Assembly: GCA_916610825.1 (NCBI GenBank)
Contig: OU744447.1
Span: 20,615,563 to 20,679,562 of the forward strand
Source: Haliclystus octoradiatus
Taxonomy: Eukaryota > Cnidaria > Staurozoa > Stauromedusae > Haliclystidae
Direction: 5' to 3'
Length of the DNA: 64,000 bases
Shown here: positions 50,801 to 59,800 of the stretch, one piece after another
Numbering within the stretch: position 1 is the first letter of the stretch
Layout of the letters: the number at the start of each line of letters is the position of its first letter
The notes under the pieces: generated by a model
What the model saw: the letters and a program-made list of their open reading frames with translations, nothing else
What the model was told of the DNA's origin: nothing
The model's database searches: none
Translations under genes and position numbers: made by a program

Positions 50801-53800
50801 AAAATTTCAGGCATAAAAAAAAGAAAACTAGCTAATAGTATTGTTTTCAATCACATTTCATTGAGCGATATTGAGGAATGATTCTAGTTCAATTTTTTTC
50901 CTTTAGTTGCCTTGTTTGAGCAACTTTTGAATGGACTCCCGCTGCAAGCAATTTACTAACATTAACTAATACATTACAGACCGTGATTTACATTACATAA
51001 CATTAAGGTATATGTGATTACAAACGGAAGCGTTTCAGTTAACAGAGGAAATACATTATGATGAAAAATAGACATAAAACAATCCACTACACATATTGTA
51101 TAACGTTTTACATTGTCATGTGTGCCATTGCTCCATGTACAAATAACAATGTAAGCTACCTAATGGTTGGTCAAATGTAACCCTTTTGTCTCCTGTTGAT
51201 TACAAATTAAATATAATATATAATCGGCTTATATTAATTTTTTATGACTCTTTCTTTAAGTGAAATGTTCAGGATATTGTTGTCTATTCCACATATATTT
51301 ATACTGTAACGTTGTGTTTATTAATTTTCAGAATTACAACAGAAGTGTTCCTGATTTTGGTCTCCAAATTGACAATTTCAAGAAGCGCCTTCCTGCAGAA
51401 ACAGATCCTTTTAAGGACTATGGTGCTACAGGTGAAAACAATCAATTTTTATCATATGAAAAATACAAGATAATCAATTATTGGTGATCATATCATACAG
51501 CTGTTACTGCCAAACAATTCTGGGATCATAGTGAGAAGTTCTGAATGTTGAATTTGTCCTTTAATCTGCTTGATCCAAATCATGAGATCTCAAATGTAAT
51601 AAAGCTCAGTCAGTGTTGGCTGTTATGTTTAGTATAGTGTTACATCTATAACAGTGTCCGATAAAAAATTTCCCTTTCAGAATCCTGTTTGTGTGGATTA
51701 AATGTAATTTTGACTTGTTTCGAACTCCTATAGGAAAGTTCTCGTTCTTCCATTTCTTGTCATTGAATGATTCTGCACAGTTAGGCATGGACTTTATCTA
51801 CAAAGCAATTGATATCACACTTTTGAATGAATGCGACCGATATTCAAGAAAACCATTGCATTTGGCTTTGAGAATGAAAAATTTCAAGCGTGCAAAAGAA
51901 CTAGTAAGCTAGCTACTGTACATTGTTAGTTATGATTTTATTATTTGTTTGTTTTCTGTTGTATTGTTGTAATGTATACAAACTGACTGTGCATAATTAT
52001 CGTTGGATATTATTACTTGAAAATCAAACCCATTTACAGCTGTAATGAATAGCTTTGCAGTTGAAGTTTAACACAATAGTAAAGATGATATCAATGACAG
52101 TGAGAAAGGTGACGATAAAGGTGATGACGATGATGATGTTAATGAAAAGATCCTGAGAATGCCAATTTTATACGCAATGAGGAAGATGATAACAATGAAA
52201 ATGTAATATAACATAATGCAGAGTATATCATCACCGCATATTGTTTCCAGAACATTATCAACACGGACTCACAGGCCTCCAAATAGATTTGGAGAATGGA
52301 TACAAAGTGTTTTTGTAAAAAGCCATTGATATTGATAATGTCCATTATGATGTGGACATCGTCTCAAAATTATTGAGTGAATTATGCAGTACACGCTTGC
52401 TTCCGTTTACACAATGGTTCATTGTATAAATAATTAAATATACTTTTTGGTCAATTGAAATTATTATTTCAGGTGAAATTGGGTGCGTTGTTTAATGTTT
52501 CATCTGGAAATTCTGATGAAGATTATTACGGTACACCTTTGTGTATGGCTAGCAGGTAAAGGTTAAAAATTCAAACCATCTTGATATGTAAGGTTTTTAT
52601 AATAGTATATCTCATCTGCTGCGGACCTGGTCAAATACATAGAACTCATTTAAATATCATTCAAACTAACTATCATCATGTGAAACAAATCATGAGTTTA
52701 TAAACATTAGATGAACATTTCCTTGTGGGTTCATGAACAGTTCTCGAACCATATATTTTATGCAATGGTTAATTTGTCCAATTTTCATGAATTTTTCATG
52801 AACTATGGAAATTACTATTTTTCATGTCTCATATATTCTTCTTATTGTTGTATATTCTAGGTCAAGAGGATCAGAAGAAATTATTCGTGCATTGCTTGAA
52901 GCAGGAGCAGATGCCAATGTTTGTGATAAACTCAATAATCAAAGTCCATTAACCCATGTTTGCAAATGGAGAACATGTTAGTATCTTGATTTTATACAAG
53001 AACACATATTAACATAAGCAATACAAGTTTTATCAATCTATCAGTGGGCTATTGTGTTTTTGAATTAGCTATTCGAGTTAGGGCGCAGCCATATGGTATG
53101 CAAGCTGTCGGCTGGGAAATGCCTATTTCTTGCTCTGTTCTGTGCAGATGCTCTGTTTTTGATGAGCATAATATTTTATGTGCATAATCCAGAGTCAATT
53201 ATAAAACTATAGTAAAAAGATTCTACCGGTAGTTGCTCTCTCGTCCAAATTTGCTCCTTATTTCTTTTTTTTTAAATAAAATTCTCTATGGCGTTTCTTG
53301 CCATTGTGTTTGATTTATCAAAAGGAGGTATCGTTTGTCCATGAGAACAGATACCCTGAGAATAAAAACTTTATCTTTATCAAATTATTTATAAAGAGAT
53401 ATAATGCAGGTAATATTAGGGATTTTGATGGACCGATTAGTAATCTTTAGGAGTTTATATAAATTTTGGACATTTAAAAGAATAAACATCTGCACATAGC
53501 AACATCAAATTTTTGCAAGACATCATGCTTATTAGCATACTTGTTTATTTATGTTATTATTTTTTCAAGTAAAGATTGTCGAGACTAAACACATTAGAGA
53601 AATATACAGCAGATTTTTTTAAAACTAAACATCTCACATGATGCGACTTATTTATTTGCAAAATTTTAGTTTCAATTGATATTCACTGGTCTACATTTGA
53701 TGTTTTCCACTTCAATTCTCAAACCTAATAAGTCAACGTTGACCGGTTAAATACAAATTTAGTATTTACTATTATTATGATAAATTTCCCATCATTAAAT

Positions 53801-56800
53801 CATTAACCAAAGCCATGCAAATTTTTATTTTGCTCTACTTTTTACAGTAAACCCAATAAAATGTTTCTATGAGTCATGAAATTGTTATGTTATGTTTTCC
53901 TGTGCACTCGTCGAACCAATAAAATAGCAGAATTTTTTGGTAATACTGTATAGGGAGATAATGACTTCATGGATTACTGCTAGCAGAGTGATCTCTTCTG
54001 ATATCAGTTTGAGGTCTGCAATCATATTCCCCTATATCAACTTAATGCTGGGCCTACACTGAATCTCAAAGAAATAACAGGAGAACAATGAAAAATGAAT
54101 AATTAGCGGAGAACATAGATATTTTTGAAGTGACGATGATATTATGAATGGTATCAAAACGTTTTCATCAACAACTACTTGTAGTTTTTCTCGCTATCCC
54201 TCTTTCTAAAATGTTTTATAAGAAAACTTTTGATGGAAACATAAATAATGAAGGGAATTAATGTAAGGTGGGATTGTTGTGAAAGATCAGTACCTTTTTA
54301 GAATTTGTAGGATCTAAGGCTTAAAGAAGGAGGTTAATGATCACTTTTTGAAAATTTAATGAAAATGTTGACAATTGACACTTATTGATTCTTGATCAAA
54401 TGTCTTATATGACTATCAATAAAACATGACATGAACTCTCCATAACACCAATGACAGTTTGTCATCTTCAAGAACAGGTTTCACAAGTTAAAGCTAAACC
54501 TGTCAATTTAATTAGAGCTGTTTCAAATAACCTGTTGTACTTATATCTTGTAGATGACAATGTCGAACCAATCAACATTATGAAATTAATGGTCGGAAAA
54601 TCTGTAAATATTAACTCTGCTGATAAGTGGAATCGTATTCCACTTCATTATGCTGTTAACGCAGGGTCAGGTGGTTATGAGGCATTAACTGAAATTGAGG
54701 ATATTCTTATTCAAAATGGTGCAAATGTCATAGCACAAGATGAAGATAGAAGGACGCCAATGTTTTATGCATTCATTAAAATCAAGTAAGCTATGACCTG
54801 ATTTTAAAACATTGATGATGGATAATCATTGAGGTCAATTTTCATACTACAAATCTGTTACTGTACAAGGTAAATCTCAACACAAATGTTCGCGTAGTTT
54901 CTCGGCAATGGATTATCTGTATTATTTCGTCAATGAGAAGTACATAACTCGCGGACAGACTACAAATATGAGAAAAATTTATAAAAAAAACTTTATAAAT
55001 ATGATTATAAAACTTAGCCTCTGCGAAATGCACTCGTATCTTGTTTTCTTCTTTATTTTTCTCTACTGACAATCAAGAATTATCTGCCATGAAATCTGTT
55101 GAAATTGATCTGCAAGGTTGCTGCTGAGATCAGTATAGGGCATTCACAATCATTATTCTTAGCGAAAAGATTCACTAATCTCTAGAAATAAAAGAGTGAT
55201 ACTGCACCTTGGTTACTGACTCAAGTACTAACTTAATTCTTTATTTGATGTCAAAAGGTCTCCTAAATGTGTAAGGACACATGTTCTTGAATTGTTTCTC
55301 TTCAGGATCAGGATGAAGTATCTATCTATTGTATTATTTATTTATTTAATTCAGTATGTTATAGTAAATATTTCATTTTATTACTGTACTTCTATTAGAT
55401 CTTCACCGAGTGACTGTGATCCAATTTCACTTGTCACTGCGTTATGTGAAACAATGAAAGAGCAATCTAAAGATGTTTCAGCTGATCTAAATTTACAAGA
55501 CTGTAATGGGCAAACTGTATTGCATTATTGCTGTATAGTTGGTGCTGAATTATGCTGCATGTACTTGTTAAAGGTGATATGGAAATTTTCAATTCATCTT
55601 GTTGTGGTGAAATATTGGGGACAATACACAATCAATTTGCCTAACACAATTCATTAAACAAAAAGCTTTTGAAATAGGATTTTCCAAACTATTCTAAAGC
55701 CTATTTATGGATTTGGGAGGCAATTAAATAAAATTGTTTTTATAGTTCAGAACTGTCTTTGATATATTATGTGTTATGCTTGTTTTCTAATTTCATTATT
55801 GTGCTCTTTATAACTCACCTCTGCGATAAACATTTCAGGAGTTCATGAAAATTTCACGAACAGCTCATGAACAGTACATGAATGTTAAGGGCCCCAAATT
55901 TTCATGAACTGTTCATGAACTGTTCATGAACTCATTAAGTGTTTTTTGCAGACTCATAGATCATTATATACTAACCATAACTTAGAATTATTATCCATAA
56001 GAAAACAATGACCACATCGTCGATAAACGAGTATTTTATCTGATATCTGATGTCTGTTTGAAATTTCAACGTTTTGTAGAAGTTATTGTCTTCTAAAGTA
56101 ATTGAATATACATATCTATCTATCAAAAACAAAATTACGATTTCCAATCACAGCAGCATTGCAAGCATTATAACCTATTGTTTGTTTTTACTTCAGGCTG
56201 GCGCAAGTCATGACATAAATGATAATGATGGTAATTCACCACTCTCCCTTGCAGTAAAGAACTTGAAACCAAAGTAAGATTTCATCACAATTTTGATGCA
56301 AATTCGCAACACTGTTAACTAGACACTGAACAACAACAAATGTCATTCTGAGCCATTATAGAACGTATTAGAATCCAGATGTGTCTATTAGCATGTGTGA
56401 TGCATGACAATTACAAAACACAGGAAAAGTTATAAAATAGGAAGTCTTCACGTTTCTATGTTTCACAACGTATCAGGGTCTGCTGTGAATGCTCTTAAGA
56501 GCAGTTTAAACGATGTCTTCATTCTGCAGATAACCTAACACACATTCTAACTCTTCTATTGAGGTTCTCCATTCATGATTAATTATTTTTTACATTTGTC
56601 ATTTTCTTTACTGCAGCTGTGCTCGCCTTTTGCTCCAAGCTGGAGCTCCAGCAGATTGCGATATTGTGTTTCCTGTCACAAAATCTGAATTAGAAGATTA
56701 CAAGAAGAGGTATATTTGCTTACCCTTTGAAAAACAGTTCAGGAGTTCATGAACGTTAAATGACCACAATTTTCATGAACTGTTCATGAACTGTTCATCA

Positions 56801-59800
56801 GCTGTTCATGAACTTCTGAACTGATTTTCGCAGGGGTTTATTGGTCAATGTCAAATCATCTTATCGTATACTTTGCCTTACCTTACCTTCATGAAAAGTT
56901 CACGAACTTCATAAAGTATTATGGTGTTTTTGTTCAATCAAGGTTATTTAATTTTGGCCTCTAATACTAATGAAACCCCAGATAAATGCCTGACTAATAA
57001 TTATGAGTTGTATAGCATTATTTTGTGTTGCACGATAGAGTAGATACACCTGACAATCAATATAAGGAAATGAAATATGTGGAAATGTTACTTTATAGAA
57101 TCAAAGAGGCTGAATGGAGATACAAATCATCAGTTTCAATTGCAAAACCACAAAAAGTTACCAAGAAAGCATTTGAAATGGTCATTGCTAACAATTGGCA
57201 CGGTGTTGCATACACCATGCTAGAACTTTCTGGGCTTGCCTTTATTGAAGCATTCAAGGTATGCAATCCGTGTGTCACAAGACAAGAATGTGCTCTTAAA
57301 ACGTTTGAAAATGTATCCAAAGTATTAAAGGAATATGTAATTATGGTAACATTGATCGTTATTGGTCATACTTGGTCATACGCTGTATAACACCGTATAA
57401 CCTTATTCTGTAAAACTTGTTACAATTAAATTGCAATAACATCTTTCTGTTTTAAGCAACAAATTAACTTACTATATAAATGGTTAAATGATGCATATTC
57501 TTTTCATTTATGTCTCAAGTTCATCTTTCAAAGCTATAATCATCTCTCTGATTCAAATTCTTGATTTAATTTAAAGAAAATAATATTAATTCAAAATCAG
57601 ATATCACGCTTACAAATTACGATTATTGCGATGTAAACATTTCAATACTTTGTGAATAATTTTAGCCAAACAACATCACAACAATCATTCAGGATAACAT
57701 CAAATTTAAAGTGTTTACACAGCTAACTGTAAACAAAGTCGTGTTCACTTCCTAAAGCAAAACGATTTCCATAGAATGTAACACTTGAGCCGATTTTATC
57801 GTTGACACCTCAAAAACAAAGAAGTAGATTACAGAAATAACAGGCTAAATGATCAAAACCCTCTTGGGATCAAATATCCCGAATGTATTGTGCGATAAAA
57901 CGCATTACGTGATAACGTATTTTATTCAATAACAGTTGACTTCGACCGCATCTTGACCAGGACAAAACAATTACTCGATAAAACGCATTGTATGATAACG
58001 TGTTATGCGATATTTATTGTATTTTGTTTCATGCACAGCTTTAGTTGAGACTTATTTTTTTTGGCACGCCAAAAAAACTACCACTACAAGTTGATGAGTT
58101 CATAAACTTACACACTTTCATGAAGGTCAAGTGACCAAGTTTTCATGAATATTTTTCTTGAAATTTTTATCAGCAGTTCATGAACAGTTCATGAACGTTA
58201 AATGACCCAATTTTCATGATCTTTTTTCATGAAAAGTTCAGGAAAATTAGCCATTTAACGTTCACGAACTGTTTCTATAGGGTTAGTTTACGAAAATCAT
58301 GCAACGTCAACAATTATTCTATAGCTTATCAGAGCAATAATACTATTGTGCATCAATCCACCAGGCTATTTTTTCTTAATTATCATTATTCTTGCCATAT
58401 CGATATCGTTCATTGCTGCTGATTAGAATTATCATTTTCAACTAGGATTACAATCATAAAACAATTAATTATGCTTTACAAATTCATAGCTGAGTGTAAT
58501 ACGAAAAATCGTTCTTTACTAATTTTCTCTTATATGAATTATTTGATTTCGTTTTGTCTACAGGCTGCTTTAAAGAGTGAGAAATTATCGTTATTATGGA
58601 CAATTATGAAAAAACAACGGAACAAGAAAGCTTTCCTATGTAGAGATTCAATTTCAAATTCTAATTTGCTGCATATTTTGGCAGAACATAAAAAATTTCC
58701 TGAATGCTATGATTCAGGAGTTGAGGTAAGATTTTCCTTACAATATCTTTAGATATCTGATTCGATCCCCTGGTCAAAATGAGTTCTGCACTAATACGTA
58801 ACAGAACCCCTGCGAAAAATGGTTTGTGTAGAAGTGTAATTGTATGAACTCATGTAATGGAACACTATATAAATCACTATACTGCTGTGTAATTCTATTG
58901 TTTCTATTGATTGCATATACTCTTTTATATTATCTTTTGTTTATTCACAGTTTGCCAAAATATTGATCGATGCAAATGTTTCTTTGAGTGACAGAGATAT
59001 TAATGGCTCTGTTCCATTGCATTGTGCTGCACAAAATGTGAATTATTTGCTTGCAAAATATTTCATCAGTAAGTAAACATTATGTTCCACTATATTGTTT
59101 CTATATAATATGAAAATGAGGTTCAATGATAGGTCTGATTTGAAATCGTTGCTCAATTTACTGATGAATCATCCCTTTTTCATTGTATTAGGGGCGTAAA
59201 GGCAAACATATGTTTATAAAAAATCGAATTAAGCTATGGTTTTGTGACTGTGTAGTGTGTGGCTGTTGCTTAGTTCAGATATTTTAGTTATATAACACTA
59301 GATTGCTGTTTTACAATTGTTACGTCCTTACTCTCCTTGATTTTTATCTTCTTCTTTCTGTTTTACAAAGCGAACATCAAATTACATTGGACGTCAAACG
59401 TTGGGCATGTGTAAAAATAAAAACAATTGTTATTCGTTTGTCTGAATCCTTTTTTATTTTTGGAATCTGATCGGATGGATAGAAACATTAATTTCTACAT
59501 TTCTCATTTTAACCCAGCAATGCAGAGGACTCATAGCTATCTACTGAATCATATCTGAATTCATCATGATATACGTGTAACTGTTACTGTAATACAAAGT
59601 TGCTTTGTTTTATTCTATAGAAACTGGAGGTGAAGTGAATGTATTGAATAACAATAACGCCACACCAGCTGCATCTATGATTGTCACTATATGTGATAAT
59701 GGTTTGGATTTCTCAAATCATGCAGTATTAATCATGATGTAAGTTTTATCGTATACACTAAGTATTCAATAAAGACGCTTCCCCTGCGAAAAAAGTTCAT

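Larger units (their letters stand above)
37841..51331. other. Intron 22, transposon-rich
   Basis: 13.5 kb, the largest intron in the gene. Contains the LTR retrotransposon (38423-42569), hAT-like end, DIRS relic, two LTR-like repeat pairs, LINE RT fragment and minus-strand ORFs with splice signals. Phase 0 on both sides. Confidence 0.75.

Noticed and set aside
54451..54478. Upstream extension of exon 27 with its own ATG
   Set aside because: Open by chance; phases and ankyrin wording support an internal exon rather than a separate start.
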